A DNA stretch of 13,992 nt, taken from contig CAYVMN010000127.1 in assembly GCA_964452575.1 (NCBI GenBank), forward strand, positions 1 through 13,992. The letters are read 5' to 3'. Position numbers and translations under genes: made by a program. Below are positions 1 through 7,415 of this stretch, piece after piece (position 1 is the first letter of the stretch; every line of letters starts with the position of its first letter). The DNA comes from CAYVMN01 sp964452575. Its GTDB lineage: Bacteria; Desulfobacterota; DSM-4660; Desulfatiglandales; Desulfatiglandaceae. Under the pieces are notes generated by a model, which was not told the origin of the DNA, did not search any database, and saw only the letters and a list, made by a program, of their open reading frames with translations.

Positions 1-309
1 GGCGGAGAATCGAATTTCATGGTTGTATGTAGCAGCCTTACTCTGTATGTTCCATCGTTTATCTTCGGTCTTCTCCCATAATATCCCATTGAGCATCGCA
101 CGAGGCTTACAGATAATAACCCCTTCACTCTCATCTATTTTTTCGATGGTAAACCCCTCATCCTCTGTGACGTCGCTTATGGCATCCATGACAGCCCTTC
201 TGGTCGTTCCGGTCTCAAACCTGATTCCTTCTGTGGTCACCCTCGTCTGCGGATATGTGGCGCAACCTAACGCAATCAAACAGATTAGTGACAGCATGCA
301 CTTTTTCAT
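1..309 (-). CDS. Putative lipoprotein, 3' end missing at the window edge
   Basis: An open frame of 103 codons runs leftward from ATG at 309 to the window edge with no stop, so the C-terminus is outside the window. The start is preceded by an AAAGGAGAGG Shine-Dalgarno about 7 nt upstream. The N-terminus is a short lipoprotein signal: MKK, a hydrophobic stretch (LSLICLIALG), then Cys16 in an ALGC lipobox-like site, which suggests export and lipid attachment. The remainder (residues 17-103) is polar and mixed alpha/beta in character, with no motif I recognise. An ATG at 314 is immediately closed by a TGA and is not the start. Function unknown; lipoprotein status is an inference from the signal sequence. 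Confidence 0.7.
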   Translation of the reverse strand, partial: MKKCMLSLICLIALGCATYPQTRVTTEGIRFETGTTRRAVMDAISDVTEDEGFTIEKIDESEGVIICKPRAMLNGILWEKTEDKRWNIQSKAATYNHEIRFSA

Positions 310-349
310 TTCATATCCTCTCCTTTGGTCTTGTATCGGGTTCTGCCAA

Positions 350-370
350 GCCGCCCTTTTTAGGGGCGGC
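350..370. other. Stem-loop between the lipoprotein and hydrolase genes
   Basis: A perfect 7-bp inverted repeat, GCCGCCC (350-356) and GGGCGGC (364-370), with a 7-nt loop. It lies 34 nt beyond the stop of the alpha/beta hydrolase gene on the minus strand. No U-run follows it on that strand, so it is not a canonical intrinsic terminator, though it could stabilise a 3' end. Confidence 0.35.
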
Positions 371-403
371 GATTGGCCTGAGCAAGGCTTTTTTATTCGG
401 CAG

Positions 404-1213
404 CTATTTAGGATGCATAGTTTTTTCGCAGAGGGCCCTTACGGCCTTCATGTATTTGGATATGCCGCGCATGAAGATGTCGTTGTGATTGGCCCCTGGG
501 ATCTTAAGGAAGCTCTTGTCAGGGGCCGGGGACGCATCGTAGAGGGCCTCTCCGTCGGAAAAGGGGATGATGTGGTCATACTCTGCGTGTATGATCAGTG
601 TTGGGCCCGTAAATGCCCTGATCTTGTCGATGTTCCGAAACCCCTGTTCCTCTTTGAAACCTAGGGCTAGCAGGTTTATTCCGAGGAGTTGAAGGAGGGG
701 GCCGCCATAGGCGAAACCGCTTTCCACAATGAGTCCGTGGATCTCATTTCCATAATGGGAGACGAGTTCGAGTGCAGATGCGCTTCCCAAGGACCTGCCC
801 ATAAGTATGAACGGCCCGGAAAAACCCGCCTTTTTCAACCATTTTTTCGCATAATCGAAGATCACATGGCAGTCCCGCATCATGGCGGTGATGGTGGGTC
901 TGCCTGTTGAGCGGCCATAGCCGCGATAATCCACCGGCAGGAAATTAATGCCCATCTGATTATACAGGGGTCCCATTTCATCGTAATCGGCTACAATCTC
1001 GCCATTTCCGTGAAAGAAGAGGATATTTGGGGCTGATTTCTCCTTCATGTGGAATCTGCCGCCGATTACCAAATCTTTTTCTATTGGAATCAATATATCC
1101 TGAGCACTGCCTCGAGTGCCTGAGCCTCCCCATTCAGGTCTGGGATGAAAGAGAAACATGAGGATTTCAGGCCGGTCCAGGGCCGAATAGTCGATCCTGG
1201 CTATATCAATCAT
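404..1213 (-). CDS. Alpha/beta hydrolase (Bem46/ABHD13-like serine hydrolase)
   Basis: 269-aa cytoplasmic hydrolase with no signal peptide. The oxyanion segment FFHGNGE lies at about residues 66-72, followed by VDYRGYGRSTG at about 94-104, a combination typical of Bem46/ABHD13-like and Hydrolase_4 proteins. The nucleophile elbow is GRSLGSAS with Ser141. The other triad members are Asp213 (in AEYDHIIPF) and His243 (in GANHND), so the catalytic machinery is complete. The substrate cannot be told from sequence; esters or acyl conjugates are usual. GGAGGAG sits about 6 nt before the ATG, which fixes the start. It lies downstream of the ech operon and the MBL-fold gene on the same strand, 76 nt after the latter, and may be co-transcribed. 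Confidence 0.88.
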   Translation of the reverse strand: MIDIARIDYSALDRPEILMFLFHPRPEWGGSGTRGSAQDILIPIEKDLVIGGRFHMKEKSAPNILFFHGNGEIVADYDEMGPLYNQMGINFLPVDYRGYGRSTGRPTITAMMRDCHVIFDYAKKWLKKAGFSGPFILMGRSLGSASALELVSHYGNEIHGLIVESGFAYGGPLLQLLGINLLALGFKEEQGFRNIDKIRAFTGPTLIIHAEYDHIIPFSDGEALYDASPAPDKSFLKIPGANHNDIFMRGISKYMKAVRALCEKTMHPK

Positions 1214-1289
1214 CAGGTCTCCTCCGCATGACAGCAGCTAATAGGCGCCAGGGTTCGGGCCTCAGCTGACCGCTGATCCCTGTTCACGG

Positions 1290-1685
1290 TTACTGTAAGA
1301 ATGATCGAATGAAATCTTCCACCTGGTTCTTTCCTTGGTATACGCCAAAATGGCCTTCACAGAGGATGTCGGCCTTCAGGGAGATGAGGAGTTCGAGGAA
1401 TTGGGCATCGAGCTCATGCATAACCGTCTGGCACTGAGTCGCCTCCTTCAGCCCGGCGACCCCTCCGGTGTGATCATAATGGCAGTGGGTGATCAGGAGA
1501 TACTGGATCTCCTCCGGGCTTACCCCACACGCCTTGATATTGCGCAAGACCTTTTTGACTGAACGGCCGGAGCCCGCATCCACCAAGGCGGAAGCCCCTG
1601 AAAAATTGACCAGGTAGATGGCTGCATCTTCAAAGGAAGTCAAGGTCCCTCCCCCGACCTGGTTTATCTCGTTTGTGATTTTCAT
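1290..1685 (-). CDS. Metallo-beta-lactamase-fold protein with the central region deleted
   Basis: About 131 aa, against roughly 200-300 for the family. The N-terminal half is normal: Asp in ALVDAG and the metal motif THCHYDHTGG (His69, His71, Asp73, His74, numbered from the GTAT-upstream ATG at 1691). The C-terminal piece ADILCEGHFGVY carries a late His (114). The part that normally lies between, with the third histidine (TPGHTPG type) and the bridging Asp (GD type), is absent. The join is near residues 98-102 and the frame is intact across it. A full dinuclear metal site therefore cannot form. Two starts are possible: ATG 1691, or ATG 1685, which has GGGAG at a better spacing of 8 nt; I prefer 1685. 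It is probably a decaying gene or a repurposed fold. It follows echF by 77 nt. Confidence 0.75.
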   Translation of the reverse strand: MKITNEINQVGGGTLTSFEDAAIYLVNFSGASALVDAGSGRSVKKVLRNIKACGVSPEEIQYLLITHCHYDHTGGVAGLKEATQCQTVMHELDAQFLELLISLKADILCEGHFGVYQGKNQVEDFIRSFLQ

Positions 1686-1762
1686 ACCCATGGCTCCCTA
1701 ACGAACTGTGGCCACATGGTCTTTCCTGGACTGATGCAATATCGGAATGATGAAAGGGAAAA

Positions 1763-2167
1763 TCATGAAAGGTCTTCAGAATCAGGGTGGACTGACGGCT
1801 CGGCCCCTTCAGCGTCTTTCTTGTGCTTCTTCTTGAGCTCCCCTTTCATGTAAATGACTGTCTTCTCAGTTGCCGGCTTTCGGTAGTCCCGCTTTTGATG
1901 AAGGCACTTCTGTGGGCAGCTCTCAACACAGACCCCGCAGTATACGCATGCGAATGGGTCGCACTGCCAGGTGGCCTCTTTGTTATCCACGTTGATACAC
2001 TGGGAGGGGCACTTGCGGGCACAGGTCCTGCAGAAGATGCAGTTCTCGATTTCGTTGTAGAGCTCCCCCCTGGCGCGCCCAAAGCTCTCCCTCGTCTCCT
2101 TTGGGTAGAGCCTGGTGGAGCTCTTCCTGAAAAAATTCCGGAGTACGTTGGGCGTCATCCTAAACAC
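1763..2167 (-). CDS. echF: Ech hydrogenase subunit F, 2x[4Fe-4S] ferredoxin-like
   Basis: 134-aa polyferredoxin-type subunit, related to NuoI and HyfH, which passes electrons between soluble ferredoxin and the small subunit EchC on the cytoplasmic face. Two classic cluster motifs are visible: CIFCRTCARKCP (Cys43, 46, 49, 53) and CVYCGVCVESCP (Cys74, 77, 80, 84). The N-terminal stretch NVLRNFFRKSSTRLYP is typical of EchF/NuoI-like subunits. The C-terminal 35 residues are charged (KGELKKKHKKD) and look disordered. The start is GTG at 2167 with AAAGGGGG about 8 nt upstream; an in-frame ATG at 2158 is possible. It begins 15 nt after the echE stop and is the last gene of the operon. Confidence 0.9.
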   Translation of the reverse strand: MFRMTPNVLRNFFRKSSTRLYPKETRESFGRARGELYNEIENCIFCRTCARKCPSQCINVDNKEATWQCDPFACVYCGVCVESCPQKCLHQKRDYRKPATEKTVIYMKGELKKKHKKDAEGAEPSVHPDSEDLS

Positions 2168-2182
2168 GGCCCCTTCCCCCTT

Positions 2183-3259
2183 TCACCTTTCCGTACAACT
2201 GATGCAGGGATCGATGGATAGCGTAATCACCGGGACGTCGGCCAGTTCTATGCCAGGGAGCATAGTCAACAGGGCCGGGATATTGGCAAAGGTGGGGGTC
2301 CTGATCCGAAGCCTGTCCAAGTTTTTCTCGCCTTTTCCTTTTATATAGTAGAGCAGCTCACCCCGGGGCTGCTCCACCCTGCTAACCACCTCTCCCTCGG
2401 GTTTGCCTTTGACCTTCACATTGATTTCACCCTCGGGCAATTTCCCTATGGCCTCTCTCACAAGCCCAATGGCCTGATAGGTCTCGAAAAACCTCACCCT
2501 GTTTCTGGAATAGGCATCGCCGTCCTCGGCCACAACAGGCTCATAGGAGAGTTCGCCGTAGGCGGCATAACCGAGCTGACGCATGTCCTGAGCCACCCCG
2601 CTTCCGCGCAAGGTGGGGCCAACCGCACCCAATTCCAGGGCCTTATCCCTTGTCAAGACCCCTTTGCCCACGGTCCGCTTCCTGACTGTATAATCGTGGA
2701 GCAGGACCTTTTCCAGGTCTCTGACCTCCTTTTCCACCAAATCCAGTTCGGAGAGGATCCAGCGGGCCATTTCAGGATCCAGGTCCCGCCTTACGCCGCC
2801 GATTATATTGACCGAGGGGTTCACCCTGTTTCCGCCGGTGGCCTCATTGATATCCATGATCTTCTCCCGGACCCTCCAGCACTGCATAAAAAGGCTCTCA
2901 AACCCAAATGCATCGGCAAAGAGGCCTAGCCAAAGGAGATGGCTCTGGACGCGGTGGATTTCCCCCCAGATGACACGAAGAAACCTGGCCCTTGGCGGGA
3001 CCTCAATACCCATCAATTCCTCGATCCCTTGACAATAGCACTGGGCATGTATGGTGGAGCAAATGCCGCAGACACGCTCGCAGATCTGGATCATCTGGTT
3101 AAAGTCCCGGATGTCGGCAAGCCTCTCAAGCCCCCGGTGGACGAATCCGAGGGCAGGTACGGCCTCCTTGACGATCTCATCCTCAAGGACGAGCTTCAGA
3201 TGGAGCGGCTCGGGAAAGACCGGATGCTGCGGTCCGAAAGGTATGACGGTGCGACTCAT
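2183..3259 (-). CDS. echE: Ech [NiFe] hydrogenase large (catalytic) subunit
   Basis: 358-aa subunit that binds the Ni-Fe site, where protons and H2 are interconverted; homologous to NuoD, HycE and CooH. Both Ni-binding pairs are present: RVCGIC (Cys64, Cys67) and DPCISCTER (Cys352, Cys355), which separates a true hydrogenase from Nuo-like or Mrp-like relatives that lack them. The protein ends at Arg358, three residues after the last nickel ligand. This is where the maturation protease cuts other hydrogenases after CxxCxx(H/R), so no C-terminal propeptide is encoded. Its ATG overlaps the echD stop in an ATGA arrangement, with AAAGG about 7 nt upstream. Length matches the known Ech large subunit. 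Confidence 0.95.
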   Translation of the reverse strand: MSRTVIPFGPQHPVFPEPLHLKLVLEDEIVKEAVPALGFVHRGLERLADIRDFNQMIQICERVCGICSTIHAQCYCQGIEELMGIEVPPRARFLRVIWGEIHRVQSHLLWLGLFADAFGFESLFMQCWRVREKIMDINEATGGNRVNPSVNIIGGVRRDLDPEMARWILSELDLVEKEVRDLEKVLLHDYTVRKRTVGKGVLTRDKALELGAVGPTLRGSGVAQDMRQLGYAAYGELSYEPVVAEDGDAYSRNRVRFFETYQAIGLVREAIGKLPEGEINVKVKGKPEGEVVSRVEQPRGELLYYIKGKGEKNLDRLRIRTPTFANIPALLTMLPGIELADVPVITLSIDPCISCTER

Positions 3260-3648
3260 TGATATGCCTTTTCTTCTTTACTCTCCTTCCCTTGAGAAAC
3301 CGTTATCCTACAGTAGGGCGCGCCCTCGACCGCGTCTTCGAGATAGAGCGTTCGGTCATAGTCAAGGGCAAGGCCGTCGAAACGGATACCGAACTGGTCC
3401 TGGATTTCGTTTTCCACAAGGAAGGCGGCGAAAAAGACCAGCGAGATGCTCGGCACCTTCTTGGTCTTCTGGATGGTAAGCCGAAGGTGCCTTAAACGGA
3501 GGTCCTTGTCAAAGTGGTAAAGGATGTCCACGGTGTCAGGGTCAAGTTCCACGCATGACAGGGTAACAAGGCGGTAACCGCTCCTCTTCATACCCAGCGT
3601 CTCACTGACCAGGGTATCCGGAGTTATGGAAATTACTTCCTCTTTCAC
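3256..3648 (-). CDS. echD: Ech hydrogenase subunit D (NuoC/30-kDa-like)
   Basis: 130-aa soluble scaffold subunit related to the NuoC 30-kDa protein; it packs against the large subunit and binds no cofactor. The signature is ENEIQDQFGIRFDGL at about residues 79-93, the degenerate E-x-E-x-x-D-x-x-G pattern of the 30-kDa family. The C-terminal tail (GKESKEEKAY) is charged. Start is GTG at 3648, overlapping the echC stop by GTGA, with GGGGT about 8 nt upstream, which indicates translational coupling. Assignment rests on the signature, the size and its position between the small and large subunits, as in other Ech operons. Confidence 0.88.
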   Translation of the reverse strand: MKEEVISITPDTLVSETLGMKRSGYRLVTLSCVELDPDTVDILYHFDKDLRLRHLRLTIQKTKKVPSISLVFFAAFLVENEIQDQFGIRFDGLALDYDRTLYLEDAVEGAPYCRITVSQGKESKEEKAYQ

Positions 3649-4094
3649 AGCTTGTCACCCCTTTTTTCGGCAAATTTTGCAAGGCCTGCGACCACGCCGT
3701 CGATAATGGCCTCGGGCTTTGGGGGGCAACCCGGGACATAGACGTCGACAGGGATGATCCTATCCACACCCCCTACCACGTTATAGGCCTCCCGGAAGAC
3801 GCCTCCAGAGAGGCCGCAGGAGCCAAGTGCCACGACGGTCTTCGGGTCGGGCATCTGCTCGAACAGATTGGCCAGGACCTTCTTATTGCGGTGATTCACC
3901 GTGCCTGTCACCAACAGGAGATCTGCGTGTTTGGGGTTACCCACATTGATGATGCCAAAGCGCTCAATGTCATAGACAGGGGTCAGGCAGGCCAGGACCT
4001 CGATGTCGCACCCGTTGCAACTGCCGCAGTCAAAGTGGAGCAGCCACGGTGACTTGATACGGGATTTGGCGATGAATGCCTTCAGGGTGTCCAC
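3645..4094 (-). CDS. echC: Ech hydrogenase small subunit (NuoB-like, [4Fe-4S])
   Basis: 149-aa subunit carrying the proximal [4Fe-4S] cluster, next to the Ni-Fe site; homologous to NuoB and to the cluster domain of hydrogenase small subunits. Cluster-binding residues are visible in DCGSCNGCD (Cys26 and Cys29, with Cys23 nearby), ALGSCG (Cys93) and PGCPP (Cys123). It lacks the long C-terminal domain of uptake-hydrogenase small subunits, as group 4 enzymes do, and has no Tat signal, so the complex faces the cytoplasm. Start is GTG at 4094, 9 nt after the echB stop, with a weak AGGG about 7 nt upstream. Confidence 0.93.
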   Translation of the reverse strand: MDTLKAFIAKSRIKSPWLLHFDCGSCNGCDIEVLACLTPVYDIERFGIINVGNPKHADLLLVTGTVNHRNKKVLANLFEQMPDPKTVVALGSCGLSGGVFREAYNVVGGVDRIIPVDVYVPGCPPKPEAIIDGVVAGLAKFAEKRGDKL

Positions 4095-4103
4095 AGTCGC
4101 GCC

Positions 4104-4955
4104 CTATCGCCCATGAAGCCAGATGAGGTTTATAAAACTCATGGCAAGTCCCATGCTCCATATATAGCCTAGCATCCACCGCCAGGTCATGCGGGCCATG
4201 ATGTTATCGATTAGAATTTCGAATAGATATGTGATCCCAACGAGGACTATTATCCCGATCCAGCTGGTGGCCCAGAAAAGTGAGCAAAGCCCTAGGATCA
4301 GGACCACCTCATACCAGTGGCCTATCTCCACCAAGGCCAGGTAGGGGCCAGAATATTCGGTCAGAAAACCCTTCACCACCTCCTGGTGGCCATGGTGAGA
4401 GGTGGAAAAGTCAAAGGGCGACTTGCGGAGTTTGATGGTCAGGGCGTAGCAGAGGACCATATATAGGAGGGGTAGGCTCTTGAGGAGTGGCCTGCCTTGG
4501 GCATAGATCTCAGATATCTTGAAGCTTCCCGTTACCAGGTAGATGCCCACAAATACCAGGACAATCAGGGGTTCATAGGTCAGGATCTGGATGAGTTCTC
4601 GATTGGCCCCCACCTGGCTGAAAGGGGATGTGGTGGAAAAGGCGCCGATGACCAGGAAGATGGCGCCCACCGCCTGCACAAACAAGATCAGGAGCAGATC
4701 GGACCTAAGGAAAAAGAGGACAACGGAAAGCATGGCCCCTGTGACATACACATAGGCACAAAATACCTGCCAGCTATTGACCACCAGCCGCTCTTTTCCG
4801 AAGAGCTTCATCACGTCGAAAAAGGGCTGCCAGACGGGCGGGCCGTAACGGGACTGTAACCAGGCGGTCAATCGCCTGTCTGAACCGGCGATCAGGCCTC
4901 CCAGCAGTGGGGCCACAACGACGCCAACAGATACCATGATCGCCCCCCTGATCAC
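4104..4955 (-). CDS. echB: Ech hydrogenase subunit B (NuoH/HyfC-like membrane subunit)
   Basis: 283-aa integral membrane protein with about eight hydrophobic segments, homologous to NuoH; it forms the link between the soluble hydrogenase arm and the ion-translocating EchA. Family hallmarks are SRYGPPVWQPFFDVMKLFGK at about residues 35-54, the loop with GANRELIQIL and YEP, KSPFDFSTSHHGHQEVVKGF with conserved acidic and histidine residues, and LTEYSGPYLALVEIGHWYE. The annotated start is GTG 4955, overlapping the echA stop by GTGA; ATG 4937 is an alternative with a G-run 6 nt upstream. The assignment is secure. Confidence 0.94.
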   Translation of the reverse strand: MIRGAIMVSVGVVVAPLLGGLIAGSDRRLTAWLQSRYGPPVWQPFFDVMKLFGKERLVVNSWQVFCAYVYVTGAMLSVVLFFLRSDLLLILFVQAVGAIFLVIGAFSTTSPFSQVGANRELIQILTYEPLIVLVFVGIYLVTGSFKISEIYAQGRPLLKSLPLLYMVLCYALTIKLRKSPFDFSTSHHGHQEVVKGFLTEYSGPYLALVEIGHWYEVVLILGLCSLFWATSWIGIIVLVGITYLFEILIDNIMARMTWRWMLGYIWSMGLAMSFINLIWLHGR

Positions 4956-6853
4956 AGCGCCCCTCCTATCAGAAGTGCCAGGAGCATTACCCCGCAGATA
5001 TTGAACCAGAGGTTAAGCCTCTGCTCACCGAAGATGGATTCGAAATAGTAGATCCTGGATGTAACGGCCACAGCCTTTTTCATGGGGCCTTCAAACGACT
5101 CCGGGTCTGTTGTCTGGAGGCCGCACATGTAAGGGCCTGAGACGTGGGCCTTTCGTGCCCTCTTGGCCGCGTAAACAGCATAAAGGAAGCCCAGGGCAAG
5201 GATCAGCATGATCGGGTAGAGAAGGAACGCCCCCGTGGGATTCTCGAAAATGCCGGCACGAACGGAAAAGGAAGGGGAGCTGAGGAAAGGAGCGACTAGC
5301 CTGGAATAGAGAAGCGGTGCGCAAATGCTCAGGACCACGGCCCCCCCTACGAGAGCCAGGAGGGGAATGCGTGTGAGCAGGCCCTGTCTCTCAGGCTCAA
5401 CGTGATCGGCATAGGGGGCACTCAAGAGGACCCCGGCCCACCTGGACCAGTACATGACCATGAGGGCACTCCCCACCGCAAGCAGGACGATCACGAAGAG
5501 ATGTCTGGATGCTGCCTCTACTGCCATCCATTTGCTGAGGAGTACCCCGAAGGGGGGGAGCATCATGGTTACTATGCCTACCATGGCAATAAGGGCTGTA
5601 CGGGGCATCTTGGCGTAGAGTCCACGCATGACCTCAATGTCGCGGCTCCCAATGTGTTGCTCGATGTCTCCCACGCATAGAAAGAGGAGGCCCTTTGAGA
5701 ATGCATGAAATATAATGAGCAAGATGGCCGCGGTGATGGCCTCAGGGGTACTGATGCCGGCGCAGGCAAAGATGAGGCCCAGATTGCCGATGGTTGAGTA
5801 TGCCAGGAGCTTCTTGCCGTTGCTCTGGCTGACCGCCATGGCGGATGTGGCAAGGAAGGTGAAGGCCCCGCATGCGGCCAGGCACTGGCTCAGGAATGTC
5901 CCGGCGTAGCCAGGGGCAAACCGGAGCGCAATATATACACCGGCCTTGACCATGGTGCTAGAGTGGAGCAGGGCCGAAGTGGGGGTCGGGGCGACCATGG
6001 CCCCCAAGAGCCAGCTCTGGAAGGGGATCTGGGCGGCCTTGACCATCCCGGCGAAGCACAAGAGGGCCAGGGGAGTCAGCATGATCCCGCCCATGTGACC
6101 TGCCTGGATGAGTTTTTGGGCATCAACGGTGCCCTGGGTCCTATAGGCCCAGATCATGGCCGCGATGAAAGATGCCCCTGCAAGGCAGTTCATCCAGAGG
6201 GCCCGGACCGCATTCCTGATAGCGGTCTCGGTCTGGTCATGGCTTATGAGCATGAAAGAGCCGAGTGTCGTTACCTCGAAAAACATGTACATGAAGATTA
6301 TGTGGTTAGAAAGCACAAGGCCGTTCATGGCCCCTATGATTACGATGAGGAAGGTGAAAAATCTGGGTTGCCTGGATTTTTTCAGCCCCTGATGTTCCTC
6401 GTGCGTCTTCATATAAGGGATTGCAAATACACAGATGAGTGAACCCACTATTGATATGATAAGGACCATAATCAGTGAGAGGTTATCGGCGACAAAGAAT
6501 GGAAACGTCTTCGTATGATCGACCATAAAGTGTTCAAAAAAGTCGAGTGACAACAGCTGAAAGATGATCAGGATCTTGCTGAACAGGTGGTGGTGTTTGA
6601 ATCCGTAGTACAACATGGTCAAGAGGAGGACATCGTCGCCCCATATGATCCACAAGTGGATAGGGATGCCCAGGAGTGGAGGGGGCGTATGGGAAAAGGG
6701 GCCTTTGATGAAAAGGAGGATTGAGGCGACGGCCAGCAGGCAGCCCATTAAGAGGATGATAATGGAACGGATATGTCCGATTCTTACAAGGTAGCAAAGG
6801 GCTGCGACAATGAACGGAGAAAGGATAAGGAGAAAAAGAAGGGTGTCCAGCAT
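4952..6853 (-). CDS. echA: Ech hydrogenase subunit A (NuoL/antiporter-like ion-translocating subunit)
   Basis: 633-aa multispanning protein of the Mrp antiporter/NuoL family, predicted to move H+ or Na+ as electrons pass through the complex. The antiporter core is clear: Glu193 in MFFEVTTLGSF (TM5), Lys272 in MVKAAQIPFQSWL (TM7), then APTPTSALLHSSTMVKAG with His297 and Lys303. About 14-16 hydrophobic segments are visible, and the length is close to known EchA. It is the first gene of the operon. The ATG at 6853 has only a weak GAGAAG-type ribosome site, roughly 97 nt below the predicted transcription start. Which ion is pumped cannot be judged from sequence. Confidence 0.93.
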   Translation of the reverse strand: MLDTLLFLLILSPFIVAALCYLVRIGHIRSIIILLMGCLLAVASILLFIKGPFSHTPPPLLGIPIHLWIIWGDDVLLLTMLYYGFKHHHLFSKILIIFQLLSLDFFEHFMVDHTKTFPFFVADNLSLIMVLIISIVGSLICVFAIPYMKTHEEHQGLKKSRQPRFFTFLIVIIGAMNGLVLSNHIIFMYMFFEVTTLGSFMLISHDQTETAIRNAVRALWMNCLAGASFIAAMIWAYRTQGTVDAQKLIQAGHMGGIMLTPLALLCFAGMVKAAQIPFQSWLLGAMVAPTPTSALLHSSTMVKAGVYIALRFAPGYAGTFLSQCLAACGAFTFLATSAMAVSQSNGKKLLAYSTIGNLGLIFACAGISTPEAITAAILLIIFHAFSKGLLFLCVGDIEQHIGSRDIEVMRGLYAKMPRTALIAMVGIVTMMLPPFGVLLSKWMAVEAASRHLFVIVLLAVGSALMVMYWSRWAGVLLSAPYADHVEPERQGLLTRIPLLALVGGAVVLSICAPLLYSRLVAPFLSSPSFSVRAGIFENPTGAFLLYPIMLILALGFLYAVYAAKRARKAHVSGPYMCGLQTTDPESFEGPMKKAVAVTSRIYYFESIFGEQRLNLWFNICGVMLLALLIGGAL

Positions 6854-6956
6854 GATGATCCGGCTTCTCTAGCCCGATGGCGTACAAAAACGCTGCAGGC
6901 AGGTGTGCAGTGTCAAGGTGAACATGGAAACCAGGCCTTCTTGGAGACCGGCCTAA

Positions 6957-6985
6957 CATATAGGACAAAGGCGACCTGGTGTCAA
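6957..6985 (-). promoter_or_regulatory. Predicted sigma70-type promoter of the ech operon
   Basis: On the minus strand a perfect -35 TTGACA (6985-6980) is followed at exactly 17 nt by TATATG (6962-6957), a 4/6 match to the -10 consensus. Transcription would begin near 6950, giving a leader of about 97 nt before echA. The 8-mer CTTGACAC at the -35 recurs about 70 nt downstream (6917-6910) without a usable -10. Predicted from sequence only. Confidence 0.55.
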
Positions 6986-7020
6986 GTCTAGGGTGGCAGC
7001 ACCAAGCGAGGGTCAAAAAA

Positions 7021-7062
7021 GCAAGATAAAGAAAAGGCAGAACCCCTAGGAGGCCCTGCCTT
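7021..7062 (-). terminator. Intrinsic terminator on the minus strand upstream of ech
   Basis: On the minus strand AAGGCAG (7062-7056) pairs with CTGCCTT (7040-7034) around a 15-nt GC-rich loop that can close further by C-G pairs. A U-rich run follows (TTTTCTTTATCTTG, then six Ts). It lies upstream of the ech promoter, so it would end a minus-strand transcript arriving from the 7063-7415 region and insulate or attenuate ech. The plus strand has no U-run after the hairpin. Confidence 0.55.
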
Positions 7063-7415
7063 GGACAGGGGGTTGAGATGAAAGGGGAGGCAAAAGTTGG
7101 CTTCCCGAGATGCCGTTATTCCCTTTGCAACTGATCTTTCCTCCAAATGTTTAAAGATACCAAAAAGAGAAGATGCACGCACATCCGAGAAGCCGATAAG
7201 TGCCATCATCAACTGCTCTTGTCGTTTTTTGAGTTGGACGGCACTTAAGGCATTAACTACGGCTTGACCTTATTGCAAAGATCAAGAAATACTTAGTTTT
7301 TTGATGCAAAATCCTTGCCATCTTTTCAAGCAAAAAATATTGCCATAAATTCTGTATGGTTAGCCCCGCGTCGGAGAAGGCCCCGCACAGGAGTATGTAG
7401 TACAGATACCACATT
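7063..7415. other. AT-rich intergenic stretch with no convincing gene
   Basis: More AT-rich than its surroundings. A minus-strand frame (ATG near 7212 to 6988) has no good ribosome site, runs through the terminator hairpin and resembles nothing I recognise, so I do not call it. On the minus strand TTGACA (7422-7417) and TACATA (7399-7394) are 17 nt apart. They could start an RNA of roughly 350 nt that ends at the 7021-7062 terminator: a possible small RNA, leader or decayed gene. The dyad at 7263-7286 lies inside. Confidence 0.4.
7263..7286. promoter_or_regulatory. Operator-like dyad
   Basis: CTTGACCTT and AAGATCAAG form 9-bp arms matching at 8 of 9 positions around a 6-nt centre (ATTGCA). 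The left arm contains TTGACC, which could serve as a plus-strand -35. The shape is that of a site for a dimeric regulator, but no regulator gene is in the window. Confidence 0.35.

Noticed and set aside
350..370. Hairpin as an intrinsic terminator
   Set aside because: No U-run follows on either strand; kept only as a stem-loop.
5963..6442. 159-codon plus-strand frame inside echA
   Set aside because: It is an antisense shadow of a clear membrane-protein gene, rich in Gly, Glu, His and Asp from complementing hydrophobic codons.
6911..6916. Second TTGACA on the minus strand as another ech promoter
   Set aside because: No acceptable -10 hexamer lies 16-18 nt downstream.
6988..7212. Minus-strand 74-codon open frame upstream of echA
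   Set aside because: It has no good ribosome site, reads through the terminator hairpin and its U-run, ends in low-complexity sequence and resembles no known protein.
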